Assembly: GCF_040676775.1 (NCBI RefSeq)
Contig: NZ_JBFAPP010000002.1
Coordinates: forward strand, 310,001-374,000
Origin: Micromonospora_G sp040676775
GTDB lineage: Bacteria; Actinomycetota; Actinomycetes; Mycobacteriales; Micromonosporaceae
Reading direction: 5' to 3'
Length of the DNA: 64,000 bases
The notes below the pieces were generated by a model. That model worked only from the letters and a program-made list of their open reading frames with translations, was not told the DNA's origin and did not search any database. Shown one piece after another: positions 24,977 through 33,534 of this stretch (its first letter is position 1; each line of letters begins with the position of its first letter). The position numbers and the translations under genes were made by a program.

Positions 24977-27264
24977 CCGCCGTCGCCGCCGGGGCGCCGA
25001 CCCTGGACACCCCGACCCGCCGGTCCACCCGCGCCCTCGGGCAGCTCCGCCGGTACGCACCCGCGGTCGCCGTGTTCGTCGTGCTCGCGGCGATCCTGCT
25101 CGACGCCGGCACCCCGGCGGTCGACATCGCCCGCTACACCGGTTACGCCCTGCTCGGCGTCGTGCTCCCCGGCACCCTGGTCTACCGGGCACTGCGCGCC
25201 CGACCGCACACCCTGGTCGAGGACCTGGCCGTCGGCGCCGCCGTCGGGCTGATCCTCGAACTGGCCGCCTGGGCCGTCCTCACCGGACTCGGGCTCGAAC
25301 AGTGGCTGCGGTACTGGCCGGTCGCCGTGCTGCTGCCGTTCCTCGCCGTACCCCGGCTGCGCCGGCACTGGCGGGTACGCGGCTACACCCCGGTCCCGAC
25401 CGGCTGGGCCTGGTCGGTGGCGGCCGTGGTGGTCGGCTTCACCGCGTACCTCGCCGAGTCGTTCCTCTACCGCAACCCGATCCTGCCCGTCGGGGAAGGG
25501 CAGGCGCAGTACATCGACCTGCCCTTCCAGCTCTCCATCGCGGGCGCCGCCACCCACCAGATGCCGCCGGACGTGCCGCAGGTGGCCGGCGAGCCACTGC
25601 ACTACCACTGGTTCGGCTTCGCCCACATGGCGGCGGCGAGCCTGGTCAGCGGGGTCGACCTGCCGACGGTGTTCTTCCGGCTGGCCGTACCGGCGCTCTG
25701 CCTGCTCGCGGTGGTGCTGGTCGCGGTCGTGGGCTGGCGGATCACCGGTCGGCCGTACGCGGGTGCGGTCGCGGCGGCGCTCATGTTCACCATCGGCGAG
25801 TTCGGCTACGAGAACGGAATCCGCCAGCTCTTCGGCACCCAGGCGACGTTCATCGTCTGGGGCAGCCCGTCGATGACGTACAGCTGGGTGTTGCTGTTGC
25901 CGCTGATCGCGGTGCTGGCCGACCGGATCGGCCCGGCCCGCGACGTGGCCGTGCCGCCGCTGGGGCGGGGCGCCTGGGTGCTCGCCGCGCTGCTGCTGGT
26001 CGCCTCGACCGGGGCGAAGGCCAGCTCGGTGCCGGTGGTCGTCGCCGCCCTCGCGCTGACCGCCCTGGTCACCCTCGTGGTACGCCGACGCCTGGCCTGG
26101 CCGGTGCTCGTCGGCGGTGCGCTGGCGCTGGCCGCCCAGGGCTTCGCCACCGCTATCCTGTTCGCGTTCGAGAGCCACGGCGTGACCGTCGACCCGTTCT
26201 CCGGCCTGCGCCCCTTCGTCGGTACGGTCGACCGCCCGGCCGGCACCACCGCCCTGCTCTGGGTCGCCGTCCTGCTCGCCTTCCTGGTCAACCTCCAGCT
26301 CCGGCTGGCCGGCATCGTCGCGCTGATCCGGTACCGGCGGTTCCGGCTCGAACCGGTGCAGGTGTTCCTGCTCGGCGGCGCGCTCGCCGGCCCGGCGATC
26401 TACCTGCTGGTCGGGCACCCCGGCAGCAGCAACCAGTACTTCATCCGGGCCGGTTTCGCGTTCGGGGTGATCGCCTCCGCCTGGGGGTACGCCGAACTGC
26501 TGGAACGCGCCCGGCTCTCGACCCGCGCCCGGATCCTGCTCGCGGTCGGCGCGGTCGGGTTCGCGCTCGTACTGAGCCTGATCCAGCTCGACCACCCGGC
26601 CACCGTGTACGCCGCGCCGACCTGGGACGTGCTCCGGCCGCTGTTCTGGTGGGCGGCGGCACTCGGCGGGCTCGCCGTACTCGGGGCACTGCTCTGGCCG
26701 GCGCTGGCCGGACACTGGCCCCGGCTACGCGGGCGCGGGGCGGCGATCCTGCTGACGGGCGTACTCGTCGCCGGGGCACCGGGACTCGTGCTGGACGCGG
26801 CGGCCGGGCGCCGGTATCCCAACGGCGGCGCGTACGCGGTGGTGCCGATGCCGCAGTCGCGGGTCGACGCCGCCCGCTGGGTGTACGCGCACAGCGACCC
26901 GGACGACATCGTCGCCACCAACGTGCACTGCCGGGCGATGGTCAACGGCTACTGCGACGCGCGCTCGTTCTGGCTCAGCGCCTACACCGAGCGCTCGGTG
27001 CTGGTCGAGGGCTGGTCGTTCGCGCCCCGGATGGTCGGGCTGCCCGGCGGCCCGTACGCCCCGTTCTGGGACCAGGAGCGGTTGCGGGCCAACGACGAGG
27101 CGTTCACCGCCCCGACCCCGGACGGCCTGGCCACCCTCCGCGACCGGTACGGCGTCCGCTGGCTGGTGGCGGACCGCAGCGTCGAGCAGGAGTCCCCGGA
27201 CCTGTCCACCCTCGCCACCATCCGCTTCGACAACGGCAACCTAGCCGTCTACGAACTCCCCTGA
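24973..27264 (+). CDS. large multi-pass membrane protein, GT-C-like
   Basis: 763 residues with about a dozen membrane helices spread over residues 30-610 and a soluble C-terminal part (about 620-763) containing SRVDAARWVYAHSDPDDIVA, SAYTERSVLVEGWSF and a final RYGVRWLVADRSV. That layout, with a short extracytoplasmic C-terminal domain, is seen in actinobacterial GT-C glycosyltransferase-like proteins that use polyprenyl-phosphate sugars. No catalytic Asp is assigned with certainty. TTG start overlaps the GT2 stop, indicating one operon and a shared pathway in cell-envelope glycan synthesis. Confidence 0.72.
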   Translation: MTAVAAGAPTLDTPTRRSTRALGQLRRYAPAVAVFVVLAAILLDAGTPAVDIARYTGYALLGVVLPGTLVYRALRARPHTLVEDLAVGAAVGLILELAAWAVLTGLGLEQWLRYWPVAVLLPFLAVPRLRRHWRVRGYTPVPTGWAWSVAAVVVGFTAYLAESFLYRNPILPVGEGQAQYIDLPFQLSIAGAATHQMPPDVPQVAGEPLHYHWFGFAHMAAASLVSGVDLPTVFFRLAVPALCLLAVVLVAVVGWRITGRPYAGAVAAALMFTIGEFGYENGIRQLFGTQATFIVWGSPSMTYSWVLLLPLIAVLADRIGPARDVAVPPLGRGAWVLAALLLVASTGAKASSVPVVVAALALTALVTLVVRRRLAWPVLVGGALALAAQGFATAILFAFESHGVTVDPFSGLRPFVGTVDRPAGTTALLWVAVLLAFLVNLQLRLAGIVALIRYRRFRLEPVQVFLLGGALAGPAIYLLVGHPGSSNQYFIRAGFAFGVIASAWGYAELLERARLSTRARILLAVGAVGFALVLSLIQLDHPATVYAAPTWDVLRPLFWWAAALGGLAVLGALLWPALAGHWPRLRGRGAAILLTGVLVAGAPGLVLDAAAGRRYPNGGAYAVVPMPQSRVDAARWVYAHSDPDDIVATNVHCRAMVNGYCDARSFWLSAYTERSVLVEGWSFAPRMVGLPGGPYAPFWDQERLRANDEAFTAPTPDGLATLRDRYGVRWLVADRSVEQESPDLSTLATIRFDNGNLAVYELP

Positions 27265-27306
27265 CGCCCCCCGCGCCCGCCCGTCGGGCGTCCGAGGCGC
27301 CTCTTT

Positions 27307-27366
27307 CACTGAATGAGTGGTTATTCCGCGCTGGATCACCACTCATTCTCCGTATTAGTGGTGATC
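27307..27366. repeat. intergenic hairpin repeat, family II copy A
   Basis: An 11-bp stem (27311-27321 with 27338-27348) encloses ATTCCGCGCTGGAT; CGTATTAGTG follows at 27351-27360. CACT (27307-27310) can pair with AGTG (27357-27360), or alternatively ATCACCAC (27335-27342) with GTGGTGAT (27358-27365). The loop and the TTCTCCGTATTAG tail recur at 48555 with a different stem. The element lies at a convergent gene junction, followed by G-tracts. Confidence 0.85.
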
Positions 27367-27389
27367 TTGGGGGTGGTGTGGGGGTGGGG

Positions 27390-28124
27390 TTAGGGGCGGT
27401 GGGCGCGGAGCATGAGGGAGACGCCGGGTAGGGACTTGACCGGCAGGTAGCGCTCGGCGGTGATCACCGCCCGGAGGCCGAGGTTGACCACACCGGGCAG
27501 CTCGTCGAGGTCGCTGCCGGTGGACTTGCGGCGGCGCCAGGCGGCCACCGGGCGGAGCATCACGTTCCAGCTCCAGAGTTCGTCGACGACCAGACCGGCC
27601 TGCTCCAGCACCGAGACCAGCGAGGTCCGGTCGTAGCGGCGTACGTGACCGACGGCGACGTCGTGCGCCGACCAGAGCCGCATGTCGCACGGTACGGCGA
27701 TCAGCGCGGTCCCGCCCGGCCGTAGCGTACGCCGGATCTCCGCGGCGGCGAGCTGGTCCTCGTCGATGTGTTCGAGGATGTCGAACGCGACCACCAGCCC
27801 GAGGCTGGCCGACGGCAGTGGCAGTTGCCGGGCGTCCGCGCGCAGCACGTGCAGCCCGCGTTCGGCGGCCACCTGCGCGCCCTCGGGGCTGTACTCCAGC
27901 GCCACCGGCCGCCAGCCGTGCGCCCGCAGCACCCGGGTGTTGCCACCACCGGCCGCACCGATGTCCAGTGCCCGGTCAGAGCTGCCTGCCGCGACGGTTG
28001 CGGTCGGGCCCTGGCCGGCGGCGGCCAGCCGGCGCAGCGATCGGGCCAGCAGGGCCCGCCGCTCCCGGTACCACCAGTGGGTGTCCTCCAGGGCGGCCAG
28101 CTTGCGGATCTCGGTCGCTTCCAC
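27390..28124 (-). CDS. class I SAM-dependent methyltransferase
   Basis: 244 residues from GTG 28124. The SAM-binding motif is ALDIGAAGGGNTRVLRAHG (motif I), followed by LEYSPEGAQVAAERG, the acidic DARQLPLPSASLGLVVAFDI (motifs II/III) and LRPGGTALIAVPCD (motif IV region). The EDTHWWYRERRALL N-terminus is typical of methyltransferases found in envelope polysaccharide loci. It is convergent with the GT2/GT-C-like pair, so a related substrate is possible, but that is only context. Confidence 0.88.
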   Translation of the reverse strand: MEATEIRKLAALEDTHWWYRERRALLARSLRRLAAAGQGPTATVAAGSSDRALDIGAAGGGNTRVLRAHGWRPVALEYSPEGAQVAAERGLHVLRADARQLPLPSASLGLVVAFDILEHIDEDQLAAAEIRRTLRPGGTALIAVPCDMRLWSAHDVAVGHVRRYDRTSLVSVLEQAGLVVDELWSWNVMLRPVAAWRRRKSTGSDLDELPGVVNLGLRAVITAERYLPVKSLPGVSLMLRAHRP

Positions 28125-28237
28125 GGGGGTTCACCCTAATCGGACACCGTCCCCCGCAGCACCCAGCCCCCGCTCCCTGATCCGGTGCTTCGTGATCCGG
28201 AGGGCTCGGCCAGGAATTCTGCGGGACCACTATCCGG

Positions 28238-29662
28238 TCAGAGCGGGATGTTGCCGTGGGCGCCGCGGGCGGCCGGGGCGGCGGCCAGCGCCTCGGCGAT
28301 CCGGCGGCGGGTCTCGGCCGGCTCGATCACGTCGTCGACCACGCCGATCTCCAGCGCCCGGTTCACCCCACCGGCGGTCCTGGTCTGTTCCTCGATCAGT
28401 TGCGCCCGCAGCGCGTCGCGCTCGGCGGCCGGGGTGGCGGCCAGCCGCTTGCGGTGCAGGATGTTCACCGCCGCCGCCGCGCCCATCACGGCGACCTCGG
28501 CGTTCGGCCAGGCGAAGACCGCGGTGGCACCCAACGAACGGGAGTTCATCGCGATGTACGCGCCGCCGTACGCCTTGCGGGTCACCAGGGTCACCCGGGG
28601 CACCACCGCCTCGGCGAAGGCGTGCAGCAGCTTGGCGCCGCGGCGTACCACGCCGTCCCACTCCTGGCCCAGGCCGGGTAGGTAACCGGGTACGTCGACC
28701 AGCACGATCAGCGGTACGCCGAGCGCGTCGCACAGGCGCACGAACCGGGCCGCCTTCTCCGCGCTGGACGCGTCCAGGCAGCCGCCGAGCCGCAGTGGGT
28801 TGTTCGCGACCACGCCGACCGTACGGCCGGCGAAGCGACCGAGCACGGTCACCACGTTCGGCGCCCACTTGGCGTGCAACTCCACCCCGGCGGCGTCCAG
28901 CAGCGCCTTCACCACCGGCTTCACGTCGTACGCCCGGTTCGGCTCCGGCGGCATCAGCGCCGCGAGGTCGTGCCCCTCCGGGGCGGTGGCCGGGATGTCG
29001 GCCGGGCTCAGTCGCCCCTGGTGACCCAGGAGCGCGGCCAGCTTGCGGGCCTCGACCAGAGCCGACTCGTCGTCCTTGGTGGTCACGTGCACCACGCCGG
29101 AGCGGCGGCCGTGCGGCTCGGGGCCGCCGAGGCGTTCCATGTCGACCTGTTCGCCGGTGACGCTGCGGACCACCTCCGGCCCGGTCACGAAGATCCGGCC
29201 GGCACCGCTCATCACCACGATGTCGGTCAGCGCCGGCCCGTACGCGGCACCGCCGGCCGCCGGGCCGAGCACCACCGAGATCTGCGGCACCCGCCCGGAG
29301 GCGCGCACCATGGCGGCGAAGACCTGACCGACCGCGTCGAGTGCGACCACGCCCTCGGCCAGCCGGGCGCCGCCGGAGTGCCAGAGGCCGAGCACCGGCA
29401 CCCGCTCGCGTACGGCGGTGTCGATCGCGTCGACGATGTGCTGGCACCCGACGGTGCCCATGGCGCCACCCATCCGGGTGGCGTCGGTGGCGTACGCGAC
29501 GGCGGGGGTGCCGTCGATCTCGCCCCGGGCCCAGAGCACGCCCGAGTCGTCGCGGGGCACCAGCAGGCGCAGCGAGCCGTCGTCGAACAGCGCCCGGAGC
29601 CGGAACTCGGGGTCGCGGTGGTCGACGACAGAGGAGTCGGCGCTGACGGAAGTGGTGGTCAC
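28238..29662 (-). CDS. accD: acyl-CoA carboxylase carboxyltransferase (beta) subunit
   Basis: 474 residues with both crotonase-like halves of a biotin-dependent carboxyltransferase. The N-half has GGQ-like region replaced by MGGAMGTVGCQHIVDA, then HSGGARLAEGV; the C-half has LVDVPGYLPGLGQEWDG and SRSLGATAVFAWPNAEVAVM. It moves CO2 from carboxybiotin to acetyl- or propionyl-CoA, feeding malonyl-CoA to FabD. It is the last gene of the fatty-acid locus, as accD6 is in mycobacteria. Start is GTG with GGAGGCGTAC. Acetyl versus propionyl preference cannot be read by eye. Confidence 0.92.
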   Translation of the reverse strand: MTTTSVSADSSVVDHRDPEFRLRALFDDGSLRLLVPRDDSGVLWARGEIDGTPAVAYATDATRMGGAMGTVGCQHIVDAIDTAVRERVPVLGLWHSGGARLAEGVVALDAVGQVFAAMVRASGRVPQISVVLGPAAGGAAYGPALTDIVVMSGAGRIFVTGPEVVRSVTGEQVDMERLGGPEPHGRRSGVVHVTTKDDESALVEARKLAALLGHQGRLSPADIPATAPEGHDLAALMPPEPNRAYDVKPVVKALLDAAGVELHAKWAPNVVTVLGRFAGRTVGVVANNPLRLGGCLDASSAEKAARFVRLCDALGVPLIVLVDVPGYLPGLGQEWDGVVRRGAKLLHAFAEAVVPRVTLVTRKAYGGAYIAMNSRSLGATAVFAWPNAEVAVMGAAAAVNILHRKRLAATPAAERDALRAQLIEEQTRTAGGVNRALEIGVVDDVIEPAETRRRIAEALAAAPAARGAHGNIPL

Positions 29663-29726
29663 GTACGCCTCCGATCACACCCCGGTCGGGTACGCGGGCG
29701 TACCCGACCGGAGCAGTCAGTTGGTC

Positions 29727-30950
29727 TCAGACCCGGGTGAAGATGAGAGCCACGTTGTGCCCGCCGAAGCCGAACGAGTTGTTCAGCGCCGCGGGGATGT
29801 CCAGGGAACGGGGCTTGTGGGCGACCACGTCGAGCAGGCCGTCCTCCGGGTCGTCGAGGTTGATCGTCGGCGGGACGATCGAGTCCCGGATGGACAGGAT
29901 GGTGGCGATCGACTCGACCGCACCGGCTGCGCCGAGCAGGTGCCCGATCAGCGACTTCGTGGCGGTCAGCACCGGGTGGTCGCCGAGGGCGGCCCGCAGT
30001 CCGGCCACCTCCAGCATGTCCCCGACCGGGGTGGAGGTCGCGTGCGCGTTGACGTGCACGATGTCTGACCGGTCGAGGCCGGCGTCGGCCAGCGCGAACC
30101 GGATGGCCCGCTTGAAGCCGGCGCCCTCCGGGTGCGGCTGGACGATGTCGTACCCGTCCGAGGTGATCCCGGCACCGGCGAGCCGGGCGTAGACCCGCGC
30201 GCCGCGGGCGGCGGCGTGGTCGGCCCGTTCGAGCACCAGCACACCGGCGCCCTCACCGAGCACGAACCCGTCCCGGCCCTTGTCCCAGGGGCGGGACGCG
30301 GTCTCCGGGTCGTCGTTGCGGATCGACATGGCCCGGGCCGAGGCGAAACCGGCGATCGGCAGCGGGTGGATGACCGCCTCGGTACCGCCGGCCATGACCA
30401 CGTCGGCGCGACCCGACCTGATCATGTCCAGTCCGAGGGCGATCGCCTCCGCACCGGTCGCGCAGGCGCTGGCCACCGAGTGCACACCGGCCTGGGCACC
30501 GAGTTCGAGCCCGACCCAGGCGGCCGGTCCGTTCGGCATGAGCATCGGGACGGTGTGCGGGGAAACCCGCCGCGCGCCCTTCGCTTCCAGGATGTCGTCC
30601 TGGGCGAGCAGGGTCTGCGCGCCACCGATGCCGGTGCCGACGCTGACCCCGAGCCGCTCCGGGTCCAGGCCGGAGTCGGCCAGCCCGGAGTCGGCCCAGG
30701 CCTGGTGGGCGGCGATCAGGGCGATCGCCTCGGACCGGTCGAGCCGGCGTAGCTTGACCCGGTCCAGGACCTTGGACGGGTCGACCGCCAGCTCGGCGGC
30801 GATCCGTACCGGCAGTTGCTCGGCCCACTCCTGGGTGAGCGGTCCCACCCCGGAGCGGCCGGCGAGCATGGCGTCCCAGGTCGACGCGACGTCCCCGCCG
30901 AGCGGGGTCGTCGCGCCGAGCCCGGTGACGACGACGTCGGGGCGAGTCAT
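29727..30950 (-). CDS. fabF: beta-ketoacyl-ACP synthase II
   Basis: 407 residues, the usual FabF length. The catalytic Cys163 lies in VASACATGAEAIALG; the two histidines are in VNAHATSTPVGD and KSLIGHLLGAAGAVES; the C-terminal NNSFGFGGHN loop is intact. It elongates acyl-ACP by decarboxylative condensation with malonyl-ACP. ATG 30950 is 2 bp after the acpP stop, so the two are translated together. All active-site residues are present. Confidence 0.96.
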   Translation of the reverse strand: MTRPDVVVTGLGATTPLGGDVASTWDAMLAGRSGVGPLTQEWAEQLPVRIAAELAVDPSKVLDRVKLRRLDRSEAIALIAAHQAWADSGLADSGLDPERLGVSVGTGIGGAQTLLAQDDILEAKGARRVSPHTVPMLMPNGPAAWVGLELGAQAGVHSVASACATGAEAIALGLDMIRSGRADVVMAGGTEAVIHPLPIAGFASARAMSIRNDDPETASRPWDKGRDGFVLGEGAGVLVLERADHAAARGARVYARLAGAGITSDGYDIVQPHPEGAGFKRAIRFALADAGLDRSDIVHVNAHATSTPVGDMLEVAGLRAALGDHPVLTATKSLIGHLLGAAGAVESIATILSIRDSIVPPTINLDDPEDGLLDVVAHKPRSLDIPAALNNSFGFGGHNVALIFTRV

Positions 30951-30952
30951 GA

Positions 30953-31195
30953 TCAGGACTGCGCCTCAATGTAGGCGACCGCGTCGCCCACGGTCTTCAG
31001 GTTCTGTACCTCGTTGTCGGGGATCTTCACGCCGAACTTCTCCTCGGCCGCGACGACGACCTCGACCATGGAGAGCGAGTCGACGTCAAGGTCGTCGGTG
31101 AACGACTTCTCCTCGGCGACGTCGTCCGGGTTCACGCCGGCAACCTCTTCGAGGATCTCGGCGAGGCCGGCGGTGATCTCGTCACGGGTCGTCAT
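30953..31195 (-). CDS. acpP: acyl carrier protein
   Basis: 80 residues, acidic and helical. The phosphopantetheine attachment serine is Ser40 in DLDVDSLSMVEVVVAAEEKF. It starts at ATG 31195 behind GAGGAAACC. It carries the growing chain for the FabD/FabH/FabF enzymes encoded on both sides. A gap of ~120 bp before fabH's stop may allow separate expression of this abundant protein. Confidence 0.97.
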   Translation of the reverse strand: MTTRDEITAGLAEILEEVAGVNPDDVAEEKSFTDDLDVDSLSMVEVVVAAEEKFGVKIPDNEVQNLKTVGDAVAYIEAQS

Positions 31196-31319
31196 GGTGC
31201 TGGTTTCCTCTCGGTAAATGGATCTGCGCTGGCGGACGATACCGCCTGCACCGGACCGTACGTGCCGGCCGGTGGGGTCTGACAACGGGTCTGCCCGCAG
31301 TGGCGTACCGGGCAGGGGC

Positions 31320-32258
31320 TCAGGGGCAGCGGACGACCTGGCCGGCGTAGGTGAGGCCGCCGCCGAAGCCGAAGAGCAGCACCGGGGCGCCCTTCGGGAT
31401 CGCGCGCTGCTCGACCAGCTTGGACAGGGCCAGCGGTACGCTCGCCGCCGAGGTGTTGCCCGACTCGACGATGTCGCGGGCGATCACGGCGTTGGGCATG
31501 CCCAGCCTCTTGGCGATGCCCTCGATGATCCGCAGGTTCGCCTGGTGCGGCACGAACGCGGCGATGTCCTCCGGCGCCACCCCGGCCCGCTCGCAGGCCT
31601 GCAGGGCGAGCGGGGCGAGCGCGGTGGTCGCCCAGCGGAACACCTGCTGCCCCTCCTGCTGGATGTACGGGCGCCAGCCCTCGATCCGTACGGCGTCGCT
31701 CTTCTCCGGCACCGAGCCCCAGACGACCGGGCCGATACCGGGGGTGTCGCCGTCGTCCTCGGCGCTGACCACCGCGGCACCGGCACCGTCACCGAAGATG
31801 ATGCAGGTCGAGCGGTCGGTCCAGTCGGTGAAGTCGGAAAGCTTTTCGGCGCCGATGACCAGGGCGTTGCGGGCCGCTCCGGCGCGCAGCGCGTGGTCGA
31901 CGGTGCCGAGCGCGTAGGAGAAGCCCGAGCAGGCGGTGTTCAGGTCGTACGCGCCGGGGGCGTCGATGCCGAGCTTGGCGGCGACCCGGCAGGCGACGTT
32001 CGGGCTGCGGTCGACCGAGGAGCAGGTGGCGACGACCACCAGGTCGATGTCGGCGGCGGTGAGCCCGGACTTGGCCAGCGCGGTGTCGGCCGCGGCGGTG
32101 GCCATGTCGCTGACGGTCTCGCTGTCGGCGATCCGCCGGGTGACGATGCCGACCCGGTCGCGGATCCACTCGTCGTTGGTGTCGACGATCTTGGCGAGAT
32201 CGTCGTTGGTGAGGACCCTGGATGGCTGGTAGTGCCCCATGGCGACGATGCGGCTCAT
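31320..32258 (-). CDS. fabH: beta-ketoacyl-ACP synthase III
   Basis: 312 residues from ATG 32258. The Cys-His-Asn triad is complete: Cys110 in LNTACSGFSYALG, His in VPHQANLRII, Asn in ESGNTSAASVP. FabH starts fatty acid synthesis by condensing an acyl-CoA primer with malonyl-ACP; branched primers are usual in actinomycetes. Its ATG overlaps the fabD stop (ATGA), so translation is coupled. Confidence 0.97.
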   Translation of the reverse strand: MSRIVAMGHYQPSRVLTNDDLAKIVDTNDEWIRDRVGIVTRRIADSETVSDMATAAADTALAKSGLTAADIDLVVVATCSSVDRSPNVACRVAAKLGIDAPGAYDLNTACSGFSYALGTVDHALRAGAARNALVIGAEKLSDFTDWTDRSTCIIFGDGAGAAVVSAEDDGDTPGIGPVVWGSVPEKSDAVRIEGWRPYIQQEGQQVFRWATTALAPLALQACERAGVAPEDIAAFVPHQANLRIIEGIAKRLGMPNAVIARDIVESGNTSAASVPLALSKLVEQRAIPKGAPVLLFGFGGGLTYAGQVVRCP

Positions 32259-33427
32259 GAGAGGTGTCCTCCGATGCGGGCGAGGGGTTGGCCCGGAGCG
32301 ACCGGGTCGTCGGCTGAGGCGAGCCATTCGGTCAGCACTCCGGAGCAGTGTGCGGCCACATCGGCCGGGCCCTGCCGGGTGGTGACGTGGCCGATGGACT
32401 GGCCGGACTTGATCGTGTCGCCCTCGTCGAGGTCGACGGCGGGTACGAACGTACCCGCGCTCGGGGCGACCACCACCCGGAACTGCATGGTGGGTTCGTG
32501 GCTGGGTGCCATTGCGTGCCGGGCGATCAGGTCGCGGGCGGCGGGCAGGTCGTCGGGGGTGTTGAGGGTCACGATCTCCGGCGCCCCGGTGGCCTTGAGC
32601 TCGCGCTTGACCAGACCGGCGAGCGTGCCGGCCGGCGGGAGTTCGATCACCCCGGTGACACCGAGGTCGGCCAGGGTGGCCATGCACAGGTCCCAGCGCA
32701 CCGGGGCGGTCACCTGCCGGACCAGCCGCTGGAGCATGTCCCGGCCGTGGTTGACCGCGGCCCCGTCGAGGTTGGACAGGAGCAGCCGGGCCGGGTCGCT
32801 CGGCACGATGCCGGCGGCGACCCTGGCGAGGGCCTGCTCGGCCGGGGCCATGTACGGGGTGTGGAAGGCGCCGGCTACCTGGAGCAGTCGTACCCGGGCA
32901 CCGGCGGGCGGCTCGGCGGCGAGCTTCTCCAGCCGGTCGACCGCACCGGCGGCGACGATCTGGCCGGCGCCGTTGTGGTTGGCCGAGTGGAGCCCGTGGG
33001 CCTCGATCGCGGCGGCCACCCCGTCGGCGTCACCGCCGAGTACGGCGGCCATGCCGGTCGGTTCGAGCGCGCAGGCGGCGGCCATCTCCCGGCCGCGTAC
33101 GGCGGCCAGCGTGATGGCGGCCTCGGCGGACAGTACGCCGGCCAGGGCGGCCGCCCCCAGCTCACCGACGCTGTGGCCGGCGGTGAGGCCGACGTCGTAC
33201 ATCGGGAGGTGTTCGGCGGCGAGCAGCGCGGCGGCGATCAGCAGCGGCTGGGTGCGCGCGGTGTCCTTGATCTCGTCGGCGTCGGCGGTGGTGCCGAGGT
33301 GGACCAGGTCCACTCCGGCGAGCGCGGACCACCAGCGCAGGCGCGCTTCCGTGCCGGTCAGGTCGAGCCAGGGAGTGAGGAAGCCGGGCTTCTGTGAGCC
33401 CTGGCCAGGCGAGAGTACGGCGAGCAC
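32255..33427 (-). CDS. fabD: malonyl-CoA:ACP transacylase with C-terminal biotinyl-like domain
   Basis: 390 residues from GTG 33427 (VLAVLSPGQGSQKPGFL), longer than the usual ~310. The transacylase domain (1-305) has the nucleophile Ser86 in GHSVGELG and the His in FHTPYMAP. The extra C-terminal ~76 residues begin FRVVVAPSAGTFVPAVDLDE and show the GD.I..GQ.IG and PGQPLARI repeats of a biotinyl/lipoyl beta-barrel. The modified lysine is absent: AAHCSGVL stands where a biotinyl domain has AMKM. The domain is probably structural or protein-binding. It loads malonate on AcpP; the gene overlaps fabH by 4 bp. Confidence 0.93.
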   Translation of the reverse strand: MLAVLSPGQGSQKPGFLTPWLDLTGTEARLRWWSALAGVDLVHLGTTADADEIKDTARTQPLLIAAALLAAEHLPMYDVGLTAGHSVGELGAAALAGVLSAEAAITLAAVRGREMAAACALEPTGMAAVLGGDADGVAAAIEAHGLHSANHNGAGQIVAAGAVDRLEKLAAEPPAGARVRLLQVAGAFHTPYMAPAEQALARVAAGIVPSDPARLLLSNLDGAAVNHGRDMLQRLVRQVTAPVRWDLCMATLADLGVTGVIELPPAGTLAGLVKRELKATGAPEIVTLNTPDDLPAARDLIARHAMAPSHEPTMQFRVVVAPSAGTFVPAVDLDEGDTIKSGQSIGHVTTRQGPADVAAHCSGVLTEWLASADDPVAPGQPLARIGGHLS

Positions 33428-33494
33428 GGTTATGACTCTGCTGGATACTGGCCGGTCACGTGGTTGCCGCAAGTCACCAAACCACACTACGACC

Positions 33495-33513
33495 TTTGTA
33501 GGGTTCCCACAAA
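33495..33513. promoter_or_regulatory. inverted repeat, candidate FasR operator
   Basis: TTTGTAGGGTTCCCACAAA is a 19-bp near-palindrome in the 107-bp gap between fasR and fabD, about 70 bp upstream of the fabD start. Its position fits FasR activation of the fabD operon as reported for Streptomyces; binding here is inferred. Confidence 0.55.
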
Positions 33514-33534
33514 GATCGGTGGGGGTGATGCGGG

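Noticed and set aside
24832..26715. Long minus-strand frame opposite the membrane protein
   Set aside because: Antisense shadow without a recognisable domain; the + frame has a dozen membrane helices and is coupled to the GT2 gene.
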